In this document: positions 26,074 through 34,990 of the stretch, one piece after another
Numbering within the stretch: position 1 is the stretch's first letter
Layout of the letters: every line of letters begins with the position of its first letter
Assembly: GCA_030537455.1 (NCBI GenBank)
Contig: JAUNMR010000005.1
Span: forward strand, 1 to 64,000
Reading direction: 5' to 3'
Source of the DNA: Planctomycetia bacterium
GTDB lineage: Bacteria > Planctomycetota > Planctomycetia > Pirellulales > Thermoguttaceae
Length of the DNA: 64,000 nt
Notes under the pieces: model-generated
Told to the model about the DNA's origin: nothing
What the model saw: only the letters and a program-made list of their open reading frames with translations
Databases searched by the model: none
Translations under genes and position numbers: made by a program

Positions 26074-28170
26074 ATGTCGGTTCAGACCCTTTCGTCGTTG
26101 ACGTCGAACCTACGACGCGCGCTTGGTTTATTCGCGCTATTAGTCGCGTTTCTGGTTCTTGTGCGACCGGTCGACGCACAGGAGGCGACCTCTGCGCAAG
26201 TCTTTACTACGCAGAGATTAGAGTCGGAATTTAAGGAACCGCCGCGTGAGTTTACCCTCATGCCTTTTTGGTTTTGGAACGACGAACTGCGCGAGGAAGA
26301 GCTGATTCGTCAAATCGACTCCTTCCAAGAGCATGGCGTTTATGGCTTTACGATACATCCGCGCATAGGATTGCCCGAGGATTCTGGGTGGATGAGCGAT
26401 AAACTGCTCGCCGCAATGCGCGTGGCGCTCAGCGCGGCGCGCGAGCGTAAGATGCAGGTTCTACTCTACGACGAGGGCATGTACCCCTCGGGTTCTTCCG
26501 CCGGTCAGGTCGTTGCAGAAGACCCAAGTTACGCCGCCAGAGGATTTATCCGCGTGGAACTCAACGACGAAGGAAATCCCAAAGACGCCAAGGTTAAGAT
26601 CGAAGAGAGCTGGAACCTTGTGGAGACCGTGACGAATGCTAAAGGCGAGCGTTTCGCAATTTACGACGCGCCTTCCAACGGCGTAATACGCGGTCTGCAT
26701 TATATCGGCGAGCAGACGGGTCGACCCGGCGAATTTTCCCCGCCCGCGTCGGACCTCTTGAACCCCGACGCAGTCGACGCCTTTATTCGCCTGGTGTATC
26801 AGCGCTTCTACGACGAGTTTACCGAATTTTTTGAGGACGGTACGATCATTGGTATTTTCACCGACGAGCCCTCGATTCTCGGACGCGGTCCGCGGCGAGG
26901 AATGACGTTCGGCAATCTTCGCGCGCTTGAAACGATCAATCGTTACTTGGGTTACGACTTTCGAGCTCATCTCTTAGAATTGTGGGAAGACGTCGACGAC
27001 CAGAGCGCTACGCGTCGCGCGGAATATAACAAAGCGGTGCATTTGGCGCTGGAGGAGAGTTATTACAGTCGTATTTCCGCATGGTGCCAAGCGCATAATA
27101 CGTCCTTGTGCGGTCATCCTGAAAGTTCTTCCGACGTTGGAGTTCTGAATTATTTCCAGATTCCCGGTCAGGATATCGTGTGGCGTTACGTTGAGCCGGG
27201 CGAAAAAGCCTTTGATCCGACCCACTCCATGATGGCAAAAGTCGCTTCTAGCGTTATGGTTCACAACGGATTACGTCGCAATCTCAACGAAGTCTTTGGC
27301 GCGTATGGTCATGAATTTACCTACGAGGAAATGTTGTGGATTACCAATTGGTGCATGGTTCGCGGTCATAACCTGTTGGTACCGCACGCGTTCTTCTATT
27401 CGATTCGCGGACCGCGTCACGAGGAACGTCCTCCCGACGTGGGGCCTAACTCGCCCTGGTGGGACGATTACAAATCTTACGCAGACTACTGCGCGCGCCT
27501 GTGCTGGCTCAATACCGATTCGCAACTAATTGCCCCCACGGCGGTTCTGGTCGATTCCGATCGTGCAAGCGCCTGGGCGACACGCTCCCTGACAGAACGA
27601 CAGCTCGATTATAACTATTTGGAATTACGCGCGTTAGACCAAAAGGGCGTTTTCTCCTCTCAGGGCGTCACGGTCTATAGCGCGCAATATCGCACGCTAC
27701 TACTTCCCCCGGGCGTTGCGCTAACCGACCACACGCGCGAGCTTTTGGAGAAGACCAGTCAATATGTCAAGATCGTGAGAATGACGCAAAATGCACAGGA
27801 AGTACCCGGCGCGATTCTTGCCAATAACGACCCTGAAATCATTAAGAACGTGCGCGAATTTTCCGGTGAGGACGTGTGCGTCTACCAGCGCGACGCCGCC
27901 GTGCGTCAGGACGCGCCTTGGTTGCGCGCGCGACACGTCAAAAAAGGCGAGGTCGACTTCTACCTGCTCTTTAACGAGGGGGAGAGCGAACTGGACGCGA
28001 CCGCTAGCTTTGCCGCCGACCTCGACGGTTCGACCGCGCGCGTGTGGAACCCCTGGACTGGCGAGACTTCCGAACTTACGCCGACCGCAAAGATCCAGGA
28101 CGTTCCACGACGTTACGCGGTGAAACTCGCGCCACATGAAACCACGATATACGCCTTTGAAAAGCGATAG
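26074..28170 (+). CDS. Secreted glycoside hydrolase, GH106 (alpha-L-rhamnosidase)-like
   Basis: A 698-residue protein with a signal peptide ending near VDAQEA (residue 36). Residues 58-145 read PREFTLMPFWFWNDELREEE, then GVYGFTIHPRIGLPE and VLLYDEGMYPSGSSAGQV, the pattern of the (beta/alpha)8 domain in GH106-type rhamnosidases and related planctomycete/Bacteroidetes enzymes. GIFTDEPS near 263 carries acidic residues likely to be catalytic. The C-terminal 200 residues look like beta-sandwich domains. GH106 proper removes terminal L-rhamnose; whether this shorter protein does so is inferred. GAGGAG precedes the ATG. It sits between the redox trio and a BNR_4 propeller, which supports a polysaccharide-breakdown role. 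Confidence 0.7.
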   Translation: MSVQTLSSLTSNLRRALGLFALLVAFLVLVRPVDAQEATSAQVFTTQRLESEFKEPPREFTLMPFWFWNDELREEELIRQIDSFQEHGVYGFTIHPRIGLPEDSGWMSDKLLAAMRVALSAARERKMQVLLYDEGMYPSGSSAGQVVAEDPSYAARGFIRVELNDEGNPKDAKVKIEESWNLVETVTNAKGERFAIYDAPSNGVIRGLHYIGEQTGRPGEFSPPASDLLNPDAVDAFIRLVYQRFYDEFTEFFEDGTIIGIFTDEPSILGRGPRRGMTFGNLRALETINRYLGYDFRAHLLELWEDVDDQSATRRAEYNKAVHLALEESYYSRISAWCQAHNTSLCGHPESSSDVGVLNYFQIPGQDIVWRYVEPGEKAFDPTHSMMAKVASSVMVHNGLRRNLNEVFGAYGHEFTYEEMLWITNWCMVRGHNLLVPHAFFYSIRGPRHEERPPDVGPNSPWWDDYKSYADYCARLCWLNTDSQLIAPTAVLVDSDRASAWATRSLTERQLDYNYLELRALDQKGVFSSQGVTVYSAQYRTLLLPPGVALTDHTRELLEKTSQYVKIVRMTQNAQEVPGAILANNDPEIIKNVREFSGEDVCVYQRDAAVRQDAPWLRARHVKKGEVDFYLLFNEGESELDATASFAADLDGSTARVWNPWTGETSELTPTAKIQDVPRRYAVKLAPHETTIYAFEKR

Positions 28171-28260
28171 CGTAAGTCGACGCGTCGCTTCGGTTGACGT
28201 CGTGGCGCGTCGATTGACGTTATCAATGTTTTAATATCGCAACGTCTTTTGGAGAGACAA

Positions 28261-29658
28261 ATGACAAGAGTTACACGTGTGTTACAACATACGACGCTCT
28301 GGGCGCTTTGCGTTATGGGCGTCTTGTCGCAGTTGACGGTTGCGACGCTGGCGCAACCGTCGCAAGAGGAACCGATCTGGCGTTTACGTCAGGTCGAGGA
28401 GATCTCCGACGTCTGGAACGGCGTCACAGTTGGTTTCGCCTTTCTAGTGCGTCCCGACGCGGTCTACGTCGGTTATTATACCTACGATCGCTCAATGACC
28501 ATTGCTCGTTATTCCTTTGAGAGCAAGACTTGGGAGTTTAAAACGCTCGATACTAAAATCGGGTGGGACTCTCACAATAGCATTGCCATGGCGTTCGACG
28601 CCAACGATTGCCTCCATGTCGCCGGGAATATGCACGCCGTTCCCTTGATTTATTTTAGCGCCGAGGAACCGAACGATATTTCGACCCTCACGCGTCGCGA
28701 AAAAATGGTCGGCGACCTTGAACAACACGCGACTTACCCGGTCTTTATGTACGACGCGCAGAACCGCCTGCTCTTCGGGTATCGCGACGGCGGCAGCGGT
28801 AACGGCAACCAAATCTGGAACGTGTACGATCCGCAAACGCGCGCCTGGTCGCGACTTTTAGACAAGCCGCTCTTCGACGGTCAAGGTCTTATGAACGCCT
28901 ACCCGGTCGGACCGACTCGTAGCGCCGACGGTTACTTCCACATCGCGTGGGTTTGGCGCGACACGCCCGACTGCAAGACGAATCACGACCTGTCCTATGC
29001 GCGTTCCAAAGATCTTCGCGTCTGGGAAACCTCTGACGGAAAAGAACTTACGCTCCCGATCACACTGCAGACTGGCGAAATCGTTTCCGCCACGCCGATT
29101 GATCATGGTCTGCTAAATTCTCATGTGCGTTTGAATTTCGACCGCGAGAATCGTCCGGTGATCGTCTATACGCTCTATGACGATCAGGGTCGACTGCAGA
29201 TCTGGACGGCGCGGCGTGAGGCGGAACGCTGGCGTTATACCCAGGCGACGCATTGGGATCTGAACTGGCATTTTTCCGGCGGCGGTTCTATTGACAGCGA
29301 ACTGAGCTTCTCTGGCGCTTCTGTGGCGCCCGAGGGGAAGCTGTCGATCTCCTGGACGCGTTACGACAATAACACGCACGGCGTGATTTATCTTGACGAA
29401 AGAACCATGGAACCGTGTGAGGCGCCAAAAATTGAGAAGCCACGGCGACCCGAGTATGACGCAGAGGCGGCCGCCGCGCTCGCAAAGGTCGACAGTAGCG
29501 ACGCGCGACTGCACAGCGTATCGCGCACAATTGACGTCAAGGGCGAACGCTGGGTCTTCCGTTGGGAGGCGCCGCGACCGAATCGTGACAGACCGCAACC
29601 GGACGGCGCGCCGGAACCGACGAAATTACGGGTCTTTAAATTCGAAAAAAACAACTAA
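28261..29658 (+). CDS. Secreted BNR_4 beta-propeller protein, ulvan-lyase-like (PL24/PL25 type)
   Basis: 465 residues from the ATG at 28261, chosen because GGAG lies 6-10 bases upstream; a TTG at 28249 would overlap that site. A signal peptide ends near TLAQP (32). The body repeats the BNR_4 propeller pattern, for example DSHNSIAMAFDANDCLHVAG then NMHAVPLIYF. Two His (about 105 and 125, 20 apart), a Tyr (159) and an Arg (175, 16 after the Tyr) fall in the same order and spacing as the catalytic His, His, Tyr and Arg I recall for PL25 ulvan lyase. Such lyases cut rhamnose-uronate bonds by beta-elimination. The rhamnosidase-like neighbour fits. The fold is well supported; lyase activity is inference. 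Confidence 0.7.
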   Translation: MTRVTRVLQHTTLWALCVMGVLSQLTVATLAQPSQEEPIWRLRQVEEISDVWNGVTVGFAFLVRPDAVYVGYYTYDRSMTIARYSFESKTWEFKTLDTKIGWDSHNSIAMAFDANDCLHVAGNMHAVPLIYFSAEEPNDISTLTRREKMVGDLEQHATYPVFMYDAQNRLLFGYRDGGSGNGNQIWNVYDPQTRAWSRLLDKPLFDGQGLMNAYPVGPTRSADGYFHIAWVWRDTPDCKTNHDLSYARSKDLRVWETSDGKELTLPITLQTGEIVSATPIDHGLLNSHVRLNFDRENRPVIVYTLYDDQGRLQIWTARREAERWRYTQATHWDLNWHFSGGGSIDSELSFSGASVAPEGKLSISWTRYDNNTHGVIYLDERTMEPCEAPKIEKPRRPEYDAEAAAALAKVDSSDARLHSVSRTIDVKGERWVFRWEAPRPNRDRPQPDGAPEPTKLRVFKFEKNN

Positions 29659-29672
29659 CACGAGGTAAAACC

Positions 29673-30029
29673 ATGAAAATGTCACAACGTAAATTCCTGT
29701 CGGAAATGGAGAAGCTAGTCGCGTTGCTTCATGAAAACTTTGACACGCGCGGCGCTGCCCTGCATGAACAGCTCCTGAGCGTCCAAGGCGAACTGCCCAA
29801 GGGGATCATGGAGAAGATGACGCAACTCTTGCAATGGTACGAACGTGCAAAGAGCGGCGAGAAACTCAGTCCCGCCGACCTCAAACAGGCTGGGTACTGG
29901 ACTGGCGCGTGCTATCCCTACCTGTCGCTTGGCGCGGCACGACCGAGCCTCATGAAGAAGGTCAATCGCATCGTCGCTGTGATCATTCTGATCGTTATAG
30001 CGTTAGTCGCGTGGAAGTTCTTGCACTGA
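29673..30029 (+). CDS. Small tail-anchored membrane protein
   Basis: A 118-residue protein with no family I recognise. The first 90 residues are soluble and helical, with a Tyr/Gly-rich stretch (QAGYWTGACYPYLSL) near 72. The C-terminus VAVIILIVIALVAWKFLH is a single membrane segment, so the protein should be tail-anchored facing the cytosol. GAGG precedes the ATG. It starts 14 bases after the BNR_4 gene and closes the putative operon. It may hold an enzyme of the operon at the membrane, but nothing in the sequence shows this. Confidence 0.7.
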   Translation: MKMSQRKFLSEMEKLVALLHENFDTRGAALHEQLLSVQGELPKGIMEKMTQLLQWYERAKSGEKLSPADLKQAGYWTGACYPYLSLGAARPSLMKKVNRIVAVIILIVIALVAWKFLH

Positions 30030-30096
30030 GGGACGAAAGTCATGCGCGGTTCGGCGCGCTCACGCGTGAATCGCGCGGTACATTCGTCGTTTTACC

Positions 30097-30124
30097 TTGA
30101 CGCAAATTGTTTAGACGTTACAAT
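30097..30124 (+). promoter_or_regulatory. Sigma70-type promoter of gcvPA
   Basis: TTGACG (30097-30102) and TACAAT (30119-30124), 16-bp spacer, about 100 bases before the gcvPA start. The leader between them contains GC-rich inverted repeats of unknown role. Confidence 0.6.
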
Positions 30125-30227
30125 CGATACGCTTCGATTCGGCTCCTCGTCGGTTTAAGCCGTGTCGGAGCGTCGTACGACGTCTTTGTACGGCGTCGTG
30201 GGTTGACGCCGTTCCCAGGGGGCTATC

Positions 30228-31589
30228 ATGGCATATACGCCTAATTCTGACGCGATCGCTAAGGTAATGCTTCGCGCTATGGGGCTGGAGAGATTTGAGG
30301 AGTTGTTTATTGACGTCCCCGAGGAGGTTCGCGCGCAGGGGAATACTCCCGAAACAACAGTGGCGACGGAACTTACAGTGCGTCGTCAACTCGAAGCTCT
30401 CTCGATCATGACCCATTCTGCGGACGACGCGCCAATTTTCCTCGGCGCGGGTAGTTACGACCATTATGTCCCCGTGGCAGTGGAACAGATGGCGACACGC
30501 GCAGATTTTACCGCCACATATACACCTTTTCAGCCCGAAATCATCCATGACATTCTGCTGGCGATCTTTGAGTACCAGACCGCGGTCTGCCACCTGACCG
30601 ATTTGGACGTGGCAAACGTCTCGATCTATTGCGGCGGTAGCGCGCTGGCGCAGGCGTGTCAGCTCGCGACGGAAACGACCGAGCGTAAGCTGATTTTACT
30701 TCCAGAGACGCTCAATCCGGACTCAATGGCGATCGTTAAGACTTATGCGCTTTCGGGACTCTTTGAACTGGTGGTGATTCCCCAGCGCGACGGCGTCATT
30801 GATCGCGGCGCGTTGAGCGCTTTTATGGAGCACAACGGCGCTAACGTTGCGGCGATTGTGGTTCAGTATCCCAATTTTTTCGGTCTACTCGAAGAGGCGG
30901 GGCAGATTGTTGACGACGCGAAGCGCTACGGCGCGCTCGCTATTATGTCGGTCGACCCGATACTGCTGACAATGCTCAAGTCACCGGGCGAGTGGGGCGC
31001 TGATATCGCCGTCGCCGACGGGCAGACGCTTGGCAACTCCGTGAGCTTTGCCGAGCCGCATCTGGGCTTTATGGCAATTACCAGAAAGCTTTTGTGCAAA
31101 TTACCAGAACCTTACGCGACAAAAACCCTTGACCTGGAAGGTAAACGCACGGTTGTACTTACGCTCAATGCGCGTCGGCAGACGCGTCGCGAAAACGTCA
31201 ATTCGGACGTTTTTACCATTCCGTCTCTTAAAGCGCTCACGGCGCTAATGTATCTGGCGCATATAGCGCCATTAGAACTCAAACATGCGGCGGACTCCTC
31301 GTATAGACTTGCCAGTTATGCGCGTGCGGAACTTGCCAAAGCGGGTTTTGATTTTCATCATGAGGCGCCGTTTTTGCGCGAATTTGCCGTTAAGGTGGAC
31401 GATCCTTGTGGAATGAATCGCTATCTCATGGAACGCGGCGGTATAATCGGCGGTTTCGAGCTTTCCGACGGGTTACTTCTGGCGTTTACCGAAAAGCGCG
31501 CCAAAGACGAGATCGACGAGTTGGTCTATCTCATGAAGGAATACCAGTTTGGACAGTCGTACGAGTGCGAGGAGGCGACGCAGGATTGA
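30228..31589 (+). CDS. gcvPA: Glycine dehydrogenase (decarboxylating) subunit 1
   Basis: A 453-residue protein of the P-protein alpha-subunit type. MAYTPNSDAIAKVMLRAMGL and FLGAGSYDHYVPVAVEQM are family signatures; FTATYTPFQPEIIHDILLAI then FEYQTAVCHLTDLDVANVS follows as in other GcvPA proteins. Together with subunit 2, which carries the PLP lysine, it decarboxylates glycine and passes the aminomethyl group to the lipoyl H-protein. AGGGGG stands just before the ATG, and a promoter lies 100 bases upstream. gcvPB, gcvT and gcvH are not adjacent or elsewhere in the window, which is unusual because the two P subunits are commonly paired. Confidence 0.93.
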   Translation: MAYTPNSDAIAKVMLRAMGLERFEELFIDVPEEVRAQGNTPETTVATELTVRRQLEALSIMTHSADDAPIFLGAGSYDHYVPVAVEQMATRADFTATYTPFQPEIIHDILLAIFEYQTAVCHLTDLDVANVSIYCGGSALAQACQLATETTERKLILLPETLNPDSMAIVKTYALSGLFELVVIPQRDGVIDRGALSAFMEHNGANVAAIVVQYPNFFGLLEEAGQIVDDAKRYGALAIMSVDPILLTMLKSPGEWGADIAVADGQTLGNSVSFAEPHLGFMAITRKLLCKLPEPYATKTLDLEGKRTVVLTLNARRQTRRENVNSDVFTIPSLKALTALMYLAHIAPLELKHAADSSYRLASYARAELAKAGFDFHHEAPFLREFAVKVDDPCGMNRYLMERGGIIGGFELSDGLLLAFTEKRAKDEIDELVYLMKEYQFGQSYECEEATQD

Positions 31590-31729
31590 GGGAGCGCGCC
31601 TGGATAGAACGCGCTTCAAATCGCAAAGTCAACGTAAGCGCTGGACATTTTAGCGTCGAGTAGAAACGACAGTTTTGAAACGTTGCGTAGCGTGTGGTTT
31701 AGCGCTGCGCTCCTTTTGTTTAAAACGTT

Positions 31730-32401
31730 ATGAGAGCAGAATTGAAAACAGAAATGATAGAAGCGGTCGCCTTTGATATGGACGGGCTCATGTTTGAAAC
31801 CGAGTCGATCTACTGGCAATCAGCCGACGAACTTCTGAAACGTCGCGGATTCCAATATACCGACGAGTTGGCGGAGCAGGTCATGGGTCGACCGCCGGAG
31901 TATTGTTTTAAATTATTTATTGAGCGGTTCGGTCTCACGGAGAGCTGGCGAGCTCTTCAGCAAGAGTCGGAGTCGATCTTTCTTGATATTCTTTCTCGCG
32001 GCTTTGCGGTTCAGCCCGGGCTATTTGAACTACTCGAATTTCTCCAGGCGCGACAGATTCCATGCTGTGTGTGCACCAGTAGCGCGCAACAAGTAGCGAG
32101 CGTGGCGTTGCGCGAAAAGGACGTCTTGCGCTATATGTCCTTTGTTTTGACCAGCGACGACATAGTTCAGGGCAAGCCGGCGCCGGAGGCGTACTTAAAG
32201 GCGTCGTCACAGTTTTCGGTGCCGCCCAGTCATATGCTGGTTCTTGAAGACAGCGTCGCGGGCTGTCGCGCTAGTCGCTCAGCGGGCTCGCCTTGCGTTA
32301 TGCTTAAGGCGTCACACAATGCAAAGGTCGATTTTTCCGGCGCGGAAATGGTTGTGGAACGACTAGACGACCCAAGACTGCTAGCGTTCATACGCCCCTA
32401 G
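31730..32401 (+). CDS. HAD-superfamily phosphatase (beta-phosphoglucomutase-like)
   Basis: A 223-residue HAD subfamily IA protein. AVAFDMDGLMFETESIYW holds motif I with the DxD nucleophile pair (about D15 and D17). CCVCTSSAQQ gives the motif II Ser/Thr, GKPAPEAYLKA the motif III Lys, and MLVLEDSVAGCRASRSAGS motif IV with the acidic pair. The helical cap lies between motifs I and II. Such enzymes dephosphorylate sugar phosphates or isomerise beta-glucose-phosphate. No Shine-Dalgarno sequence is evident before the ATG. It precedes trkA by 123 bases, which include a separate promoter. Confidence 0.9.
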   Translation: MRAELKTEMIEAVAFDMDGLMFETESIYWQSADELLKRRGFQYTDELAEQVMGRPPEYCFKLFIERFGLTESWRALQQESESIFLDILSRGFAVQPGLFELLEFLQARQIPCCVCTSSAQQVASVALREKDVLRYMSFVLTSDDIVQGKPAPEAYLKASSQFSVPPSHMLVLEDSVAGCRASRSAGSPCVMLKASHNAKVDFSGAEMVVERLDDPRLLAFIRP

Positions 32402-32414
32402 CGCGCCCGTTCTC

Positions 32415-32443
32415 TTGACGACGACGTCTGGTTTTTATATAAT
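32415..32443 (+). promoter_or_regulatory. Sigma70-type promoter of trkA
   Basis: TTGACG (32415-32420) and TATAAT (32438-32443), 17-bp spacer; a leader of about 75 bases precedes the start codon. Confidence 0.7.
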
Positions 32444-32524
32444 TTACGAACGTAACGGTTGTAGCGACGTCGACTTGGCGTTCGCGCAGTAGGTTCTGTA
32501 AACGCAAGCAGTAGATAAGACTTT

Positions 32525-33877
32525 ATGCAAGTATTGATTTTGGGCGGAGGGACTGTTGGCAGTTCGATCGCACAGCGTTTGAGCAAGAGCCATCACGTGA
32601 CGGTGGTGGAGTCGAACCCAGCGCGGAAATCTACGCTCGACACGGAAGTAGACGCGCGCGTTATCATCGGGAACGCCACGGACGGCGCGACGCTTTTTCA
32701 GGCAGGAGCGTCTAGCGCCGACGTGTGTCTGGCGCTCACTGGCAGCGACGAGGCTAATCTCGTCGGCGCTAGTATTGCCAAGGCGATGGGCGCTAAGCGA
32801 ACGGCGGCGCGGATCTTTGCGCCATGGTATCGTGAGACTCTCGCATTTGACTACCGTCGACAGTTCAAAATTGACCGGCTTTTGAGTCTGGAATATATGA
32901 CCGCAATGGAGCTGGCATGTCACGTACACGAGCCGGGCGCGGCGCTCATTGAAAACTTTGCCAGCGGCGAGTTAGAAATGCAGGACGTGGTCATTACTCG
33001 CGCCTCCGACATGCTCGGCAAGGCATTGTGCGAGCTTCAGCTTCCGCCGGAAGTGCGCGTGGCGGCGATCCAACGCGGCGAGAGCGTGTGGATTGCCTCC
33101 GCTCAAGATAAGCTTGAATTAGAAGATCACGTCACTCTCGTGGGCGCGCGCGAGCAGGTAGAAAGTCTTAAGAAGCGTTTGATCACCCACATGGGCAGTA
33201 GGCGCAACGTTGTGATCGTCGGCGGGGGCGAGACCGGTCTTAACCTGGCGTTGGTCTTACAGCGTCGCGACCACAAGATCAATTTAATTGAGCGCAGTCA
33301 GGAGCGTTGCGAATATTTAGCGCAACGTCTGACCAAGAAGGGCGCGCAAGTGATCGCTGGAAACGGTCGCAGTAGCCGTCTGCTTGACGAATACGGCGTC
33401 GGCTCCGACACGACCTTTGTCGCATGTACCGGCAACGACGAGTTCAATATTATCTCCTGTGTCGAGGCGATGAGCTTGGGCGTAACGAACGTCTTAGCGG
33501 TGGTGAACCGTCCAGATTATGCGACGGTGATCGATCGTTTGGGCATTACGGAGGTGGTGAACCCTTACGAGATCATGGGCCGTCAGGTCGAAGGTTTCAT
33601 GCATCGCGGAGCGCTGCTCTTTCAGAACTCGACCTTGTTGGGCGGTTCGCTGGAGGTGATCGAACTTACGGCGTTGCCCGGTTCGCCAATTACCGAGACG
33701 TCGCTGCGCGATTTGCGCACGCCGAAACCGACCTTATTTGCCGCGGTCATTCGTGAGAACCGCGTCTTAATTCCAAATGCAAAATTCGTAGCGCGACCCA
33801 ATGACGTCATGGTCGCGCTGACAACCTCCAATAAGATCGCCGAGACCGTCGCGCTCTTTGAACCGACCCTACGGTAA
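32525..33877 (+). CDS. trkA: Trk potassium uptake regulatory protein TrkA
   Basis: A 450-residue protein with two tandem RCK units, as in full-length TrkA. MQVLILGGGTVGSSIAQRLS and VVIVGGGETGLNLALVLQRR are the two NAD(H)-binding Rossmann loops, each followed by a TrkA-C subdomain (about 140-215 and 365-445). TrkA gates the TrkH/TrkG K+ channel from the cytosolic side in response to nucleotides. No trkH gene is in the window. It has its own promoter and no obvious ribosome site. The TPR lipoprotein follows after 90 bases. Confidence 0.93.
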   Translation: MQVLILGGGTVGSSIAQRLSKSHHVTVVESNPARKSTLDTEVDARVIIGNATDGATLFQAGASSADVCLALTGSDEANLVGASIAKAMGAKRTAARIFAPWYRETLAFDYRRQFKIDRLLSLEYMTAMELACHVHEPGAALIENFASGELEMQDVVITRASDMLGKALCELQLPPEVRVAAIQRGESVWIASAQDKLELEDHVTLVGAREQVESLKKRLITHMGSRRNVVIVGGGETGLNLALVLQRRDHKINLIERSQERCEYLAQRLTKKGAQVIAGNGRSSRLLDEYGVGSDTTFVACTGNDEFNIISCVEAMSLGVTNVLAVVNRPDYATVIDRLGITEVVNPYEIMGRQVEGFMHRGALLFQNSTLLGGSLEVIELTALPGSPITETSLRDLRTPKPTLFAAVIRENRVLIPNAKFVARPNDVMVALTTSNKIAETVALFEPTLR

Positions 33878-33967
33878 GAGCATGGCGTCGCACGCGGTTC
33901 ATGATAATTCAAATATAAGTCGCGCGCCGACTTCGTCCGCGCGAATACTGCCAACCAGGGACGAAAA

Positions 33968-34909
33968 ATGAGCGGTAATCATAGTTTCAAAGGAAAGTTG
34001 ACGTCGTTTGCCATCGTCTGCGTCATTGCGACCACGACGCTAGCGTGCGGCTGTTCCAATAAGATCAAGCGTGCGGAACTACTGTGCGACGAGGGTATGC
34101 AGCGCTTGAATGAGAACTGCCTCGACGAAGCGCGCGCGAAATTCCAAGAGGCGTTGAAATGCTCCCCCAGATGCCTGCCCGCTTATGTCGGCATAGGGGA
34201 AATCGAGCTACGCTCACAGCGTTTCGCCGAAGCCAAAGACGCTTTTGACCAGGCGCTCAAATTCGATTCAAGGTTCATCGCCGCCAGACGCGGTCGCGGC
34301 GAGGCGTATTTGGGTCTCAAAGAATACCAAGCCGCGCTAGACGATCTCAATGTGGCGCTGGAAGTCGACCCGAATCAGACGGCGCTCTTGAGCCATCGCG
34401 TTTACGCTTATGTCAATCTCGGACGTTTGGACGAAGCGCTCGAAGATAGCAATAAGTGCGTAGCCAACTCGCCGACCGATCCGGCGTATTATGTTAATCG
34501 CGGTCTGTTACGCCAGAAGCGCGGAGAATTTGACCAGGCGCTCGCCGACCTCACGCAAGCGATATCTCTGGAAGAATATAATCCGATGAATTACGCGTTG
34601 CGCGGCAAGGTTTACGAGTCCTCTGGCAATTGGGACGCCGCCCTGGAAGATTACAATAAGGCGCTGTCGATCGACTCGACCTGCTATAGCGCGTATCGTA
34701 ATCGCGGTAATTATTTTATGGGGCTGGGACGTTGGGACGACGCGGTAATCGATTTGAGTCGCGCTATTGAACTCAACCCCAATGACGCGCGCGTGTATTT
34801 CGAACGCGCCTCAGCTTATCGTCAGCTCGGCGATAAAGAAAAGGAGCAGGCTGACCTAAAAGAGGTCGAACGTCTCGACCCGACCTATCTAACCGGCGCG
34901 GAACAATGA
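33968..34909 (+). CDS. TPR-repeat lipoprotein
   Basis: A 313-residue protein. A hydrophobic signal (SFAIVCVIATTTLACGC) ends in a lipobox-like Cys near residue 32-34. From residue 38 to 305 there are about eight tetratricopeptide repeats with the W/L-G-Y-A-F-A-P pattern, for example AYVGIGEIELRSQRFAEAKD and AYRNRGNYFMGLGRWDDAVI. TPR proteins form scaffolds for protein contacts; a lipid-anchored one should work in the periplasm or at the outer membrane. AGGGA precedes the ATG. No partner is identified. recG follows after 81 bases on the same strand. Confidence 0.88.
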   Translation: MSGNHSFKGKLTSFAIVCVIATTTLACGCSNKIKRAELLCDEGMQRLNENCLDEARAKFQEALKCSPRCLPAYVGIGEIELRSQRFAEAKDAFDQALKFDSRFIAARRGRGEAYLGLKEYQAALDDLNVALEVDPNQTALLSHRVYAYVNLGRLDEALEDSNKCVANSPTDPAYYVNRGLLRQKRGEFDQALADLTQAISLEEYNPMNYALRGKVYESSGNWDAALEDYNKALSIDSTCYSAYRNRGNYFMGLGRWDDAVIDLSRAIELNPNDARVYFERASAYRQLGDKEKEQADLKEVERLDPTYLTGAEQ

Positions 34910-34990
34910 CGTTCAATCCGGAGCGACGCCAGTGGAGCGACCACAGCGCGGCGCTCCTGTCGTTTTAGTTCCTTCTTTTTTATAACACAC

